A stretch of 64,000 nucleotides of DNA from Bradyrhizobium sp. CSA112 (GCF_029051645.1 NZ_JAACFS010000006.1:219064-283063), one strand, 5' to 3'; counted from the first letter of the stretch, positions 44,628-54,190 are shown. Program-made: numbers and translations. The notes: generated by a model not told the origin, from the sequence alone.

Positions 44628-44762
44628 GGACCCTTCAAAGATGGTGAACGAGCTTCTCGGCGGCTAAAGATACACGACTTACGCAAAAGGAGCAGATGGC
44701 CGGGTCAAGGATGCCTAACCAGTGACACATGCTCTCCTCCTCTGTAACCGAGGAGTACGACC

Positions 44763-45398
44763 ATGCAGAATCAAGTAAAAGCTGCCCTGACGCCTGATAA
44801 ACGGCTGCCCTGGAACAAGGGAAAGCTGACGGGGGCAAAGCCACCGCTGCGACCCAAACACGTCTGGTCAATCCGCACGAAACTCCAGATCGAAAGCCGC
44901 ACTCGCGACCTCGCCATGTTCAATCTGGCGATAGACAGTAAGCTTCGCGGCTGTGATGTCGTCGCCATCCGCGTCGAGGATGTCGCTGCTGGCGGGTACA
45001 CGGCGGATCGCGCAACGGTCCGACAAAAGAAAACCGGACGACCTGTCACATTTGAATTGAGTGAGCAGACCCGCCAGGCGGTCGATGACTATCTAAAGGC
45101 CGCCAACAAAAAACTCGGGGACTTCTTGTTCACGGGCCGTCGTGGTCCAGACCGCAACATGACAACGCGCCAATATGCGCGGCTCGTCTCCGATTGGATC
45201 GGAAGCGTCGGGCTGGACCCGAGGCTGTTTGGGACGCATTCGTTGCGACGCACAAAGGCTACCCTGATCTATCAGCGGACGGGCAATCTCAGGGCCGTCC
45301 AACTCTTGCTCGGGCATACCAAGATCGAAAGCACGGTCCGATATCTCGGCATTGAGGTGGATGACGCCCTCGGAATAGCGGAACAAGTTGATGTCTGA
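44763..45398 (+). CDS. Tyrosine recombinase, short form (copy 1)
   Basis: 211 residues; GAGGAG eight bases before the ATG. The catalytic domain of a tyrosine site-specific recombinase with expected residues in SKLRGCDVVAIRVEDV (Arg I), HSLRRTKAT (His-x-x-Arg), LLGHTKIESTVRYLG (His/Trp box and Tyr nucleophile). The N-terminal core-binding domain is missing, as in other short rhizobial forms. Nearly identical in protein and flanks to the copy at 52213 in the same orientation. A perfect hairpin follows. Confidence 0.9.
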   Translation: MQNQVKAALTPDKRLPWNKGKLTGAKPPLRPKHVWSIRTKLQIESRTRDLAMFNLAIDSKLRGCDVVAIRVEDVAAGGYTADRATVRQKKTGRPVTFELSEQTRQAVDDYLKAANKKLGDFLFTGRRGPDRNMTTRQYARLVSDWIGSVGLDPRLFGTHSLRRTKATLIYQRTGNLRAVQLLLGHTKIESTVRYLGIEVDDALGIAEQVDV

Positions 45399-45404
45399 AA
45401 TACC

Positions 45405-45430
45405 CGGGCAGAGCGGACGTGCTCTGCCCG
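45405..45430 (+). terminator. 10-bp stem hairpin after recombinase copy 1
   Basis: CGGGCAGAGC pairs with GCTCTGCCCG around GGACGT. No T-tract. A 9-bp version follows copy 2 at 52853-52876. It may be a terminator or part of the recombination site. Confidence 0.55.
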
Positions 45431-45615
45431 GCCCTTAATCGCCGCTTGGTGCCACAAACGGACCTGGTACCCATTTCGTCGATTACCTTGTTGGCGCTAG
45501 TAAGTATTGAAGCCAACGCTTGCGAAACCGCGAAACCACGGGGCAGAGGATGTGCTGGCCGACAGGGCCAACTGCAACTAGCCTCTGGACGTCGATCCCA
45601 ATTCAGGAGCTAGGC

Positions 45616-45999
45616 ATGCCAAAAATCCAGCGCATCATCGTTCCCGACATCCCACAGCCAGTCAGCCACTATTGCCACGTGACCCGCGCAGGCCCCCACG
45701 TCTGGGTTGCTGGCGTCGTTGGCCAGGCGCAGGACGGCAGCATACCGTCCGACGTTGTTGCCCAATTCGACATCGCCATCGCCGCGATGGACAAGTGCCT
45801 GAAGGCGGCTGGCGCCGGGCCCGAGCATGTCGTCAAGGTGCAAGTTTTCATGACGGACGTCACGGAACGACCGAAAATCAACCCGCGCCGCATAGCGTAT
45901 TTCGGCGAAAATCTGCCGGCCTCCACGCTCGTCGAGGTGAAGGGATTGGTCGATTCGCGAATGAAGGTCGAGATCGAGTGCCAGGCTTACGTTGACTAG
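45616..45999 (+). CDS. RidA/YjgF/Rid-family protein, 127 aa
   Basis: AGGAG precedes the ATG at 45616 and rejects the longer frame from 45520. Sequence blocks typical of the family: ISHYCHVTRAGPHVWVAG-like strand (VSHYCHVTRAGPHVWVAGVV), DIAIAAMDKCLKAAGAG, VVKVQVFMTDV and VEIECQAYVD. Rid proteins hydrolyse reactive enamine/imine intermediates. The residue that normally carries the catalytic Arg is not obvious here (ENLPASTLVEVKGL), so it may belong to a non-RidA Rid subgroup. Confidence 0.85.
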   Translation: MPKIQRIIVPDIPQPVSHYCHVTRAGPHVWVAGVVGQAQDGSIPSDVVAQFDIAIAAMDKCLKAAGAGPEHVVKVQVFMTDVTERPKINPRRIAYFGENLPASTLVEVKGLVDSRMKVEIECQAYVD

Positions 46000-46189
46000 G
46001 AACGACGCGTGCCGCCGGCGCGCCGATTCCCAGCTCTGGGTCTTGGCAGGGTCAAAAGGCGACTTCGCGGACCTATCGGCGCGTGGTCAGCTCTACCTTT
46101 GAAAGCCGTCATGGGCAACAAAAAGGGGCACGGCGGCTATGGGGCCAGAAGCGGACGTCGCTATGAGTTGGCGCCGGCGGCTTCATGCG

Positions 46190-46606
46190 TTCACTCGACC
46201 AGAGGCGCCGGGCGCCCCCGCCCTCGAACTGCTGAGCCGCGGTCTTCTGGCGGCCATCGGCGCATGGCTGCTCTTTCGCGCAATCCGCGGTGAGCCACAC
46301 CGTCACGATGCTTGTCCGTGGGACTTGTGGCGGGTCTCGTACCGTGCCCGCCTCACGTTGTTCGCGATGGTCTACGTCCTGGCAACGGTGTCCCACCGGC
46401 CGGCGTTGCTTTCGCCGCCGCGATGCTGCTGGGCGGCGCCCTGACGCCCTGCGTTGTTGCGTTGCTGACAATCTTCGCACGCGAATGGCGCGTGCGCAGC
46501 TGAACCCGGCATGGCAACCCTAGCCCATCTGTCCCGTCTCCTGGAAGGTGCCACGGGCGTCGCCCTGTTGCTGATCGGTCTCGCGCCGTTCGTTTCGGTG
46601 ATCTGA
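46190..46606 (+). pseudogene. Broken nickel/cobalt transporter (NicO type)
   Basis: Pieces in several plus frames match the C-terminal half of NicO-family exporters: ELLSRGLLAAIGAWLLFRAI, SVGLVAGLVPCP, GVAFAAAMLLGGALTPCVVA and SRLLEGATGVALLLIGL, ending at 46606. At least three frameshifts and loss of the His-rich N-terminal half make it non-functional. Confidence 0.75.
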
Positions 46607-46888
46607 CCGCGAAGGATATGTCCGTCGTATCAGCGCCGACACTGAAAACGCTGCACTTTGAGGACAAGGAAATGCTGGACCGACAAGAACGCCATGGCGG
46701 TGAAGAGGCCGTTGTTTTTCCGCCCTTTCGACCCATGGTGGTTGGCACTTACCCCAAAGGGGAGTAGCTTCGCCGGACGGTCGTCAGGACGAGATCTTGA
46801 TCTCCTCATCGTGCCGCCGGGCGCCCAAGGCGTTGCCGATCGTCGTCCCGACCAGAATAGGGCCACGATTCTGCTGAGGGAGGAGCGA

Positions 46889-48148
46889 ATGATGCAATCT
46901 GGGCAATTCTGGATCATCACTGCGGCCGCGACATTGCTGCTCAGCGCAACCGCAGCGCATGCGGATACGACGTCCGTTAAGGCGTGGCAGATTGTGCGCG
47001 TCGCGAAGACCGGCGCGCACTGCGTCGACGACAAGAACTGCATGAATCGCATGCACCCGGCCATCAAGCCGGTGAGTCGCGCCAACCCCGGTCAGCATAT
47101 CGTCTTTGAAACGCGCGACGCCTTCGACTCCGATTTCAACCTCGGCTCCAAGCCCGAGGATGTGTCGGCGGCCGATCTCAATCTCGTCCATCCGCTGACC
47201 GGCCCGGTCTTCATCGAGGGTGCCCAGCGCGGCGACGTACTTGCGGTGACACTCCTCGACGTACAGCCGGACGACTACGGTTACACTGTGATCGTCCCGG
47301 GCTTCGGTTTCCTGCGCGATCGCTTCACCAAGCCTTTCATCGCCAATTGGAAACTCAACCGCAAGGAGGCGGTCTCCGACCAGATCCCGGGCGTCGTCAT
47401 CCCCTTTAACGGATTTATGGGCACGGTCGGGGTGCTGCCGGGCCAGCCCGAGGTGGCCACGATCCTCACTCGCGAGGCGACGCTGCAGAGCGCGGGCGGC
47501 GTCGTGCTGACTCCGCAGCCGCTCGGTGCGCTGCCGAGCGATGTCTGCGGTCAGAACGGAAGCAGCAAGAATGAGTGCCTGCGCACCATTCCGCCGCGCG
47601 AGAACGGTGGCAACATGGATATCAAGCAGATGGTGGTAGGCACGACGCTGCTGCTGCCCTGCTTCGTGGACGGGTGCGGGTTGTTCGTCGGCGACGTCCA
47701 TTTCGCGCAAGGCGATGGCGAGGTCTCCGGCACGGCGATCGAGATGGGGGCGACGGTCACGCTGGTCACCGAGATCCGCAAAGCGCAAGCCGCGAAGGTC
47801 AAAGTCCCGCACTTCGAAGGCGGCGATCAGCTCATCCGGTTGGCGCCGACCGAGTTCTACGCCACCACCGGCTTCCCGCTGAAAGCCAAGGGCCAGATCC
47901 CGCCTTACCATACCTACCTCGACAGCCAGAAAATCGGCCCGCTCGAGAACCTCTCGGAGGATCTGATGCTGGCGGCGCGCAACGCCCTGATCGAGCTGAT
48001 CGACTGGATGGTTGGCGAGAAGGGCCTCACGCCGGAGCAGGCATATGTCGTGGCGAGCGTGGCCGCCGACCTGCGTATCGGCAATGTCGTCGACGTGCCG
48101 AACTACGCAGTCTCCGCCATCCTGCCGACCACCATATTCCGCAAGTAG
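46889..48148 (+). CDS. Exported acetamidase/formamidase-family protein
   Basis: 419 residues from the ATG at 46889, which has AGGGAGGAG upstream; the frame extends 77 codons further but without coding character. Signal peptide (TAAATLLLSATAAHAD) suggests a periplasmic enzyme, while classical FmdA/AmdA are cytoplasmic. Family blocks: GPVFIEGAQRGDVLAVTLLD, IPFNGFMGTVGVLPG, ENGGNMDIKQMVVGTTLLLP and VHFAQGDGEVSGTAIEMGAT. Predicted to hydrolyse short amides to acid plus ammonia. The next gene starts 5 bp after its stop. Confidence 0.9.
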   Translation: MMQSGQFWIITAAATLLLSATAAHADTTSVKAWQIVRVAKTGAHCVDDKNCMNRMHPAIKPVSRANPGQHIVFETRDAFDSDFNLGSKPEDVSAADLNLVHPLTGPVFIEGAQRGDVLAVTLLDVQPDDYGYTVIVPGFGFLRDRFTKPFIANWKLNRKEAVSDQIPGVVIPFNGFMGTVGVLPGQPEVATILTREATLQSAGGVVLTPQPLGALPSDVCGQNGSSKNECLRTIPPRENGGNMDIKQMVVGTTLLLPCFVDGCGLFVGDVHFAQGDGEVSGTAIEMGATVTLVTEIRKAQAAKVKVPHFEGGDQLIRLAPTEFYATTGFPLKAKGQIPPYHTYLDSQKIGPLENLSEDLMLAARNALIELIDWMVGEKGLTPEQAYVVASVAADLRIGNVVDVPNYAVSAILPTTIFRK

Positions 48149-48152
48149 TAGC

Positions 48153-48803
48153 GTGTGGCATAAGACCGAAAGTCCTGAGGTTGGCGGGAGGCCGAGCCGC
48201 CGGGAATTCCTCCGAACGGCGGGGGCCGGCGCCGCAGCCATGTTCCTTTGTGGCCACGCACCCTATGGCCAGTGGGGCGTCTACCGCCGGCGTCACCTGC
48301 TGATCCTGACTTCGCGCGCCGATCCTCCCTCGTTCGAGCTCGGCAAGCGGGTAGCTGAGGTCCTCGCGGATCGCTTGCCGAGCAGCAAGGCTCAGGTGAG
48401 CAGGGCGCCGCACAAGGAGCGCATCGCCAGTCTGATCAGCTCGCAGCAGTTGGACGTCGCGCTGATGCGGCGCGACGATGCGGCAGCCCTTCGACAGGGG
48501 AGGCCCCCCTTCGCCGACCACGGACCAGTCAAGCTGTTCACCGTCGTCGGCATCGGAGAGTATTTGTTCGTCTGCCGCGACGACTTTGCAGCACGCCATG
48601 CCTGGTTGATCGCCGAAGCGTTGGACAAGAGCCGCAGCGTCCTTCCCGAATTGCTGCTGCCGAGCGGTTCGTCCTCCGAGCCACCCGACTCGCGCATCCC
48701 GCAGCATCCTGGCGCTCTAGGTTATTTCACGGGCGCGCCCATGCCGGGCCTCGAGCCACATGCCCATGAAGATCACACCCACGAGGTTGATGTCCCGCAA
48801 TGA
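48153..48803 (+). CDS. Tat-exported TAXI/TRAP-like solute-binding protein
   Basis: 216 residues from a GTG at 48153, five bases after the amidase stop. A twin-arginine leader (SRREFLRTAGAGAAAMFLCG) precedes a periplasmic-binding-like domain (HLLILTSRADPPSFELGKRV, QLDVALMRRDDAAAL, VVGIGEYLFVCRDDFAARHA). It resembles the TAXI type of TRAP substrate-binding proteins but is short. The tail is His-rich (HAHEDHTHEVD), so metal binding is possible. Likely works with the amidase; no TRAP permease is nearby. Confidence 0.65.
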   Translation: MWHKTESPEVGGRPSRREFLRTAGAGAAAMFLCGHAPYGQWGVYRRRHLLILTSRADPPSFELGKRVAEVLADRLPSSKAQVSRAPHKERIASLISSQQLDVALMRRDDAAALRQGRPPFADHGPVKLFTVVGIGEYLFVCRDDFAARHAWLIAEALDKSRSVLPELLLPSGSSSEPPDSRIPQHPGALGYFTGAPMPGLEPHAHEDHTHEVDVPQ

Positions 48804-49170
48804 GCCGCGGCCCTAAGCTGGAGGCCGCCCAGACCTCTGCTTCTTCATCAATTGCGAGCCTCGTCGCGCCCTCGCAGCACTTCAGAAAAGGGTCATGTGT
48901 GGACGACGCCCGCGTTGCAAGAAGAATCTGACGTTCGGCTTGCAGTCGGGTGCAAGTCATGTGTCCGGCCTGTTTGCGCGGCACCATGACCGCTGGCCCT
49001 GATGTAGTCCGCGGATCGGGTCCCAATCATTCGCACGGGCTTTGACGCCCATGACCCAGAAGCGGGTTGTCCCAATCGACGGCTCGACCGTTTCGCATCA
49101 CGCCATCATCACCCTCGCAATTCGGTTGTCTTGCTCCGCCGTCGCCTCAGGCTCCCATTGCCAAGCCTCT
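48804..49170. other. No supported gene
   Basis: Minus-strand frames 48727-49026 and 48893-49075 look random. This lies between the amidase unit and the IS110 fragment. Confidence 0.3.
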
Positions 49171-49487
49171 TCAGGCGGCTGCAGCAAGCTCCGGCGCTCG
49201 ATAGTATCCTTCCTTGGCCATGATCGCCCAAGCGATGCGCGCCATCTTGTTGGCAACGGCAACGGCGACGAGCTTGGCCGGCTTCTTGGCCAGCAGCCTC
49301 ATGACCCAGGGATGCTTTTGCGGCTGCTGCCGGGCGTGTCGAACAACCGCTGTTGCACCGATGACAAGCAACCGTCGGAGATAGCGATCTCTCCTGCTTG
49401 GAGATGCCGCCGAGCCGCTCCTTGCCCCCCGTCGAGTGCTGCCGCGGCACAAGTCCGATCCATGCCGCAAAATCCCGACCGGCGCGT
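49171..49487 (-). mobile_element. IS110-family transposase C-terminal fragment
   Basis: Across two frames: RDFAAWIGLVPRQHSTGGKE, then DRYLRRLLVIGATAVVRHAR and NKMARIAWAIMAKEGYYRAP before the stop at 49171. These are the transposase_20 C-terminal blocks of the IS110/IS116/IS902 type. The N-terminal DEDD domain is absent and a frameshift lies near 49400. It directly abuts the truncated hydrolase. Confidence 0.85.
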
Positions 49488-50048
49488 CACGTCAGCGACG
49501 AATGTCCCGAACTCGGAGGGTATCGCAGATAACGCCTCATAGTCCCTCTCGTGGCGGCGGAAGCACCGATCGGTCACCGGCGTCGGTTTGAACTCGTGGG
49601 TGCCACTCGAGTCCATATTGCAGGCGAAGAAGAAGACGCCGGAGACGCGCTCTGGATGCCTGTCGGCAAGGATGAGCGCTGTGCAGGCGCCATCGCTCCA
49701 GCCGACAAGTGCCGCCCTTTCAAGGCCCAGGTGATCCATCACGGCCAGCACATCCCTTGCCATCCGTTTGTAACTGAAGGGCTGGGAGTCGCGCGTGCTG
49801 CGACCATGCCCACGACTATCGATGGCGACGACTGTCCGGCGGGCCTGGACAAAGGCCGGAATCTGGTGGCCCCAGTTCCCGGCGTTGCCGAGCCCGCCGT
49901 GGAGCAGGATGACGGCGGGGCCAGAACCATAGGCGACATACCAGATACGCGCGCCGTCGTTCTCTAAGAAGCTTTCTCTACCGGAGGCCGGAAGCGGCGG
50001 CGCGCCGTTCGCCTCGAAGTTCACCAGTTCGTCATCAGTCACTTGCAT
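49488..50048 (-). pseudogene. Alpha/beta hydrolase truncated by IS110 sequence
   Basis: Sequence is intact for about 185 residues: VILLHGGLGNAGNWG (oxyanion region), DSRGHGRSTRDS, ALVGWSDGACTALILADRHP with nucleophile GWSDG. It stops being hydrolase after EFGTFVADVTRR, where IS110 sequence begins out of frame, so the catalytic Asp/His part is lost. The open frame runs on to 49299 as a meaningless fusion. Confidence 0.8.
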
Positions 50049-50283
50049 CAGCTTCTCCCTTTATCCTTCGCGATAAAGACAATCGGATGTGCCGGCTTCC
50101 GGCAGATCGGAATTAGGCCGCGTACTCATTAGGGGGCTGGCCGACTGATGTCAGCTCGACCGCCAACAGCGGGGGAAATGCAGACATCATCCGAGGTCGC
50201 AGAAGGGCCAAAAACTGACGTCAGTCTGAGTGGGCATCCTAAGGGATCTATCGTATAACTCCAAGCTGAGAGGTCTCTATGCG

Positions 50284-52074
50284 ATGGTGCAAGACCGACC
50301 AGCCCGGCTTGAGCGGAGACTGTCGGCGATATTGGTCGCCGACGTGGCTGGCTATTCGAGGCTCATGCACAATGACGAAGAGGCTACGCATGCCAAACTA
50401 ACAGCGCTGCTCGCGGACGCTGTCGAGCCCGCGATTACGGAGCATGGCGGCCGCATCGTGAAGTACACCGGCGACGGGTTCTTGGCGGAATTTCCGAGCG
50501 CGGTTGAAGCGGTCCGAGCTGCGGTGCAGTTCCAGAGCCGCAATAAAGAACTTACGATTGCTGAGGTGGAAGACAGGCGTATTGCTTTCCGCGTGGGCAT
50601 CAATATCGGCGACGTAATCGTCGAGCTACATGACATCTTTGGAGACGGCGTTAACGTTGCGGCGCGGCTTGAGAGCATCGCAGAACCTGGCGGCATCTGC
50701 ATATCTTCTGCTGCCTACGATCAAGTCCGAGGCAAGGTCGGAATCGAGTTCGCCGATCTGGGCGAGCAGAGCCTCAAAAATATCGACCTTCCAGTCCGAG
50801 CCTATGCGGTGGTCCGGGATAGGCCTAGCTCCGCGATGAAGGCTGAGCTTGCGACGCAAGGCCCGCTTTCGTCGCCTCGTCTTTCCATCGTGGTCCTGCC
50901 TTTCGCTAACTTAAGTGGAGATCCCGAGCAGGACTACTTCGTCGATGGTGTGACCGAGAGCCTGACCACGGACTTGTCGCGCATCAGAGGCTCGTTTGTC
51001 ATAGGCCGACACACCGCATTTGCCTACAAAGGAAAGGCTGTTGATCTCAAGCAGATCGGCCACGAGTTGAACGTTCGCTACATTCTCGAAGGCTCGGTGC
51101 AGCGCCGCCGTGACCGGCTGCGCATCAACGTGCAGCTTGTCGATGCCGAAACTGGTGGCTACCTATGGGCCGAGCGTTTTGACAAGCCGATTATGGATCT
51201 CTTCGATTTGCAAGATGAGATCGTATCAAGGCTCGCCAACACGCTCGATGCGAAGCTTACTGACGAAGAGGCCAGGCGATCGGAACGATCTCCGCATCCC
51301 AGTTCAATGGAGTTGTATTTCCAAGGTAAGGCTTTGTTGAGCAAGGGGTGGACGCCCGAATGTGTGGCGCAAGCGCGCCGCATGTTTGAACAGGCGATAG
51401 CGCTTGATGCCAAGAATATCGAGGCGATGGTCTGGACGGCTGTGGTCGATTGGATAGGTCTCACGGCCTACCTGAGCGACCACCGGATCGCGCTTCTCGC
51501 GGCAGCCGAGTCGACGCTGGCGAAGGTTCTGTCTGTCGCGCCGAACCATGCCTTTGCTCACTTAATCTTAGGCGGGCTGCTAATTTGTACCAACCGCGCA
51601 GCTCAGGGCATCGCAGAGTGCGAGAGAGCGTTGGTATTGGATCGCAATTTGGCTGAGGCGCACGCTCAAATCGGCCTTGCCAAGTATGTTATCGGGCGCG
51701 GGGCGCAGACTGAGGCACACATGAACGAAGCTTTTCGTCTTTCTCCTCGCGATATCTCCGCCCATCGCTGGCTCGCAATAGTCGGCATGTCTAAGCTGCA
51801 AATTTCGGCAGACGCTGAAGCGCAAGGCTGGTTCTTTCGCAGCATCGAGGCCAACCGAAATTTTCCGCTGGCGTATTTCGGACTCGCTGCAGCACTAGCG
51901 TTGCTCGGGTCGCCGGATCAGGCAAGCGCTGCTGCGAAGGCAGGGCTCGCGCTTGATCCAAGCTTTACGGTCCGCCGTTACGGCGACGGCGCTTGGACTT
52001 GCAATCCAACTTATCTCGCAAGACGTGAGCGCGTCTGTCAGGGCATGCGCCTGGCCGGAATCCCCGAGGGTTAA
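50284..52074 (+). CDS. Class III adenylate cyclase with TolB-like and TPR domains
   Basis: 596 residues from the ATG at 50284. The cyclase domain (about 8-170) has metal-binding Asp residues in AILVADVAGYSRLM and VKYTGDGFLAEF, then FRVGINIGDVIV and FGDGVNVAARLE. A TolB/FlgO-like N-domain follows (SIVVLPFANLSGDPEQDYF, VRYILEGSVQRRRDRLRIN), then TPR-like repeats (QARRMFEQAIALDAKN, AQIGLAKYVIGRG) to the end. This architecture is abundant in rhizobia. It makes cAMP; the Crp-type regulator at 54.7 kb is a conceivable but unproven partner. No membrane segment. Confidence 0.92.
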   Translation: MVQDRPARLERRLSAILVADVAGYSRLMHNDEEATHAKLTALLADAVEPAITEHGGRIVKYTGDGFLAEFPSAVEAVRAAVQFQSRNKELTIAEVEDRRIAFRVGINIGDVIVELHDIFGDGVNVAARLESIAEPGGICISSAAYDQVRGKVGIEFADLGEQSLKNIDLPVRAYAVVRDRPSSAMKAELATQGPLSSPRLSIVVLPFANLSGDPEQDYFVDGVTESLTTDLSRIRGSFVIGRHTAFAYKGKAVDLKQIGHELNVRYILEGSVQRRRDRLRINVQLVDAETGGYLWAERFDKPIMDLFDLQDEIVSRLANTLDAKLTDEEARRSERSPHPSSMELYFQGKALLSKGWTPECVAQARRMFEQAIALDAKNIEAMVWTAVVDWIGLTAYLSDHRIALLAAAESTLAKVLSVAPNHAFAHLILGGLLICTNRAAQGIAECERALVLDRNLAEAHAQIGLAKYVIGRGAQTEAHMNEAFRLSPRDISAHRWLAIVGMSKLQISADAEAQGWFFRSIEANRNFPLAYFGLAAALALLGSPDQASAAAKAGLALDPSFTVRRYGDGAWTCNPTYLARRERVCQGMRLAGIPEG

Positions 52075-52084
52075 TGTCCGCGTT

Positions 52085-52160
52085 GGTCAATCGCTACAGG
52101 GCGTCTGCCGCCAGGTGCGGAGTCCGCTTTGGTTCGAAAACTGACTTGATTCCAATGCTT
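52085..52160 (+). repeat. Intergenic repeat, partner of 43892-43975
   Basis: GGTCAATCGCTACAGG, GGAGTCCGCTTTGG and AAAACTGACTTGATTC in the order of the first copy, just upstream of recombinase copy 2. Confidence 0.65.
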
Positions 52161-52212
52161 AACACGCTGGCCCATGCTTCTCGCCTCTGTAGCCGAGCCG
52201 AGGAGTATGGCC

Positions 52213-52845
52213 ATGCAGGATCAAGTGAACGCGACCCCCGCGACGAAGCGAGTGCCATGGAACAAGGGAATGCTGACCGGGGCAAAACCACCGCTACGAC
52301 CCAAACACGTCTGGTCGATCCGGACGAAACTCCAGATCGAAGGCCGCACTCGCGACCTAGCTCTGTTCAATCTGGCAATCGACAGCAAGCTTCGCGGCTG
52401 TGACGTCGTTGCCATACGTGTCGAGGATGTCGCTGCCGGCGGGTACACGGCAGATCGCGCAATTGTCCGGCAAAAGAAAACCGGGCGGCCTGTGAAATTT
52501 GAATTAGGTGAACAGACCCGCCAGGCGATCGATGACTATCTAAAGACCGGCAATAAACGGCCCGGGGAGTTTTTGTTCCCGGGCCGCCGCGGTCCGAACC
52601 GCACCATAACAACGCGGCAGTATGCGCGGCTCGTGTCGGAATGGATCGGAAGCGTCGGACTGGACCCGAGGCTGTTTGGGACGCATTCCCTGCGCCGCAC
52701 AAAAGCTACCCTGATATCTCGGCGGACGGGCAACCTGAGGGCCGTCCAGCTCTTGCTCGGGCATACCAAGATCGAAAGCACGGTCAGGTATCTCGGCATC
52801 GAGGTTGATGACGCCCTGGCAATAGCGGAACAGGTTGATGTCTGA
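52213..52845 (+). CDS. Tyrosine recombinase, short form (copy 2)
   Basis: 210 residues; start at 52213 (GAGGAG upstream), matching copy 1. Catalytic motifs SKLRGCDVV, HSLRRTKAT and LLGHTKIESTVRYLG are intact. Differences from copy 1 are scattered (for example ESRTRD/EGRTRD, IYQRTG/ISRRTG), so the duplication is not brand new. DNA similarity extends into both flanks, giving a direct repeat of about 0.73 kb. Confidence 0.9.
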   Translation: MQDQVNATPATKRVPWNKGMLTGAKPPLRPKHVWSIRTKLQIEGRTRDLALFNLAIDSKLRGCDVVAIRVEDVAAGGYTADRAIVRQKKTGRPVKFELGEQTRQAIDDYLKTGNKRPGEFLFPGRRGPNRTITTRQYARLVSEWIGSVGLDPRLFGTHSLRRTKATLISRRTGNLRAVQLLLGHTKIESTVRYLGIEVDDALAIAEQVDV

Positions 52846-52852
52846 AATGCCT

Positions 52853-52876
52853 GGGCAGAGCGGACATGCTCTGCCC
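52853..52876 (+). terminator. 9-bp stem hairpin after recombinase copy 2
   Basis: GGGCAGAGC pairs with GCTCTGCCC around GGACAT; equivalent to 45405-45430. Confidence 0.55.
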
Positions 52877-52966
52877 ACCCATTAACCGCCGGTTTGTGCC
52901 AATGGCGGACATGCAGGTGCAGACCTTGAACAAGCCATCAACGAGCGAGCGAAACTGCGACGGGGC

Positions 52967-53343
52967 TTATGAACGCTCGGCCAATGCTTTCTTGATCGGG
53001 TCAATGAGCGACTGCGCCGAGAAGGGCTTTGTAAGAAACGCGATGCAGTCAGAGTCCAACGCAGCACGGCGAATGGCAGGGTCTTCATTCCCGGTTATGT
53101 AGATAACCGGCACGGAAATCCCATCGGCCTTGAGGCGATGCCTCAGCTCGATCCCTGACCCGTCTTTGAGGTTGATGTCGAGTATGACGCAAACCGCCTT
53201 CTCGAAATCGGCGTGGCTTGTGAAAGCCTGCGCGGACGAAAATAAGATGGGTTCGTAGTCATGCTGTCGGAGCAGACGCTTTATTGCCCCTAGCATCCCG
53301 GGTCGTCGTCAACCACTAAAACGAGGTTCTGGTCTTGCGACAT
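52967..53343 (-). pseudogene. Receiver-only response regulator, frameshifted
   Basis: The start at 53343 reads MSQDQNLVLVVDDDPG and then hits a stop. One base out of frame the receiver continues as MLGAIKRLLRQHDYEPILFS, VILDINLKDGSG (phospho-acceptor Asp) and YITGNEDPAI, FLTKPFSA (conserved Lys). A single missing base at about 53295 breaks it. A related relic lies at 61590. Confidence 0.8.
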
Positions 53344-53464
53344 CGCTGACCTGTCCGCCGACACGCCTTGGAGCCTCAAGAGAATCGAACGAGATTGTTC
53401 CGTCTAGACCGTGCGCGACAACCGTCAGTCTACAAAGGGTCGCCTAGGCCGTCTGTCTGGCGGC

Positions 53465-54067
53465 CTACATAATGCCAATCCGCTCAGCAAGGGACACAAG
53501 TTCCGGCAAGTTCCGAACCTCCATTTTTTCCATCACCCTGTGGCGATGGGCCTTGATGGTGCGTTCGGTACAGCCTAACGCGCGGGCGATCTGCTTGTTG
53601 GTGTCGCCGCGAATGACAAGCAAAAAACTTCCCGCTCGCGCGGCGTCAATGCCGCGACATGAGCGCGAACGATATTCAGCTTGCTCTTCAAGCCACGTGT
53701 CACTTCATGATGCGCAATCGCCCGCTCGATTGCCCGAAGAAGATCATCCGATGATACAGGCTTGGTCAGGAAGTCATCGGCACCCGCCTTGATAGCCCGA
53801 ACCGTGGCCGGAATATCGGGATGCCCACTGAGGAATATGATAGGCAGCGTCGAACCGAGTTCGCTCAGGCGCTCTTGCAGCTCCGGACCGCTCAGTTCCG
53901 GTATCCGCACGTCGAGGAGAAGGCAGCTTGGGACGCTTTCGCTCGGCAAGCGATCCAGCAAGTGCTAAGCATAGGTGGCGGACCTCGTAGCCGGCTTTCG
54001 TCAAAAGACGCTCCATGGCTGTTCGAAAGGACGCATCGTCATCGACAATATGCACGCACCCTTGCAC
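53465..54067 (-). pseudogene. FixJ-like two-domain response regulator, frameshifted
   Basis: Three frames in order: VHIVDDDASFRTAMERLLTK; LLLDVRIPELSGPELQERL with FLTKPVSSDDLLRAIERA; LuxR-type HTH ALTPREREVF, then LVIRGDTNKQIARALGCTER and VMEKMEVRNLPELVSLAERI. GTG start with GGGAG upstream. Two frameshifts (near 53960 and 53625). It precedes the receiver-only relic in the same direction. Confidence 0.85.
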
Positions 54068-54190
54068 AAGTCTCTCCCGGAGAAGGGTCTTACGGTATCA
54101 GCAATTGTAGGCGACATTAACTTCGCGGTTCTGTCAGGCTGGCTGACCCGATCTATGGGATAACCCATTGATGTCGCCTAAAGGGGCACT

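Noticed and set aside
46784..48241. 485-codon open frame on the minus strand
   Set aside because: Antisense shadow of the acetamidase/formamidase gene; composition is Arg/Asp/His-rich as expected for a shadow.
51159..51464. Minus-strand frame inside the cyclase gene
   Set aside because: Shadow of the TPR part of the cyclase.
44763..52845. A complete prophage or integrative conjugative element between the recombinases
   Set aside because: No structural, conjugation, excision or replication genes are present in the segment; at most it is a small cassette region.
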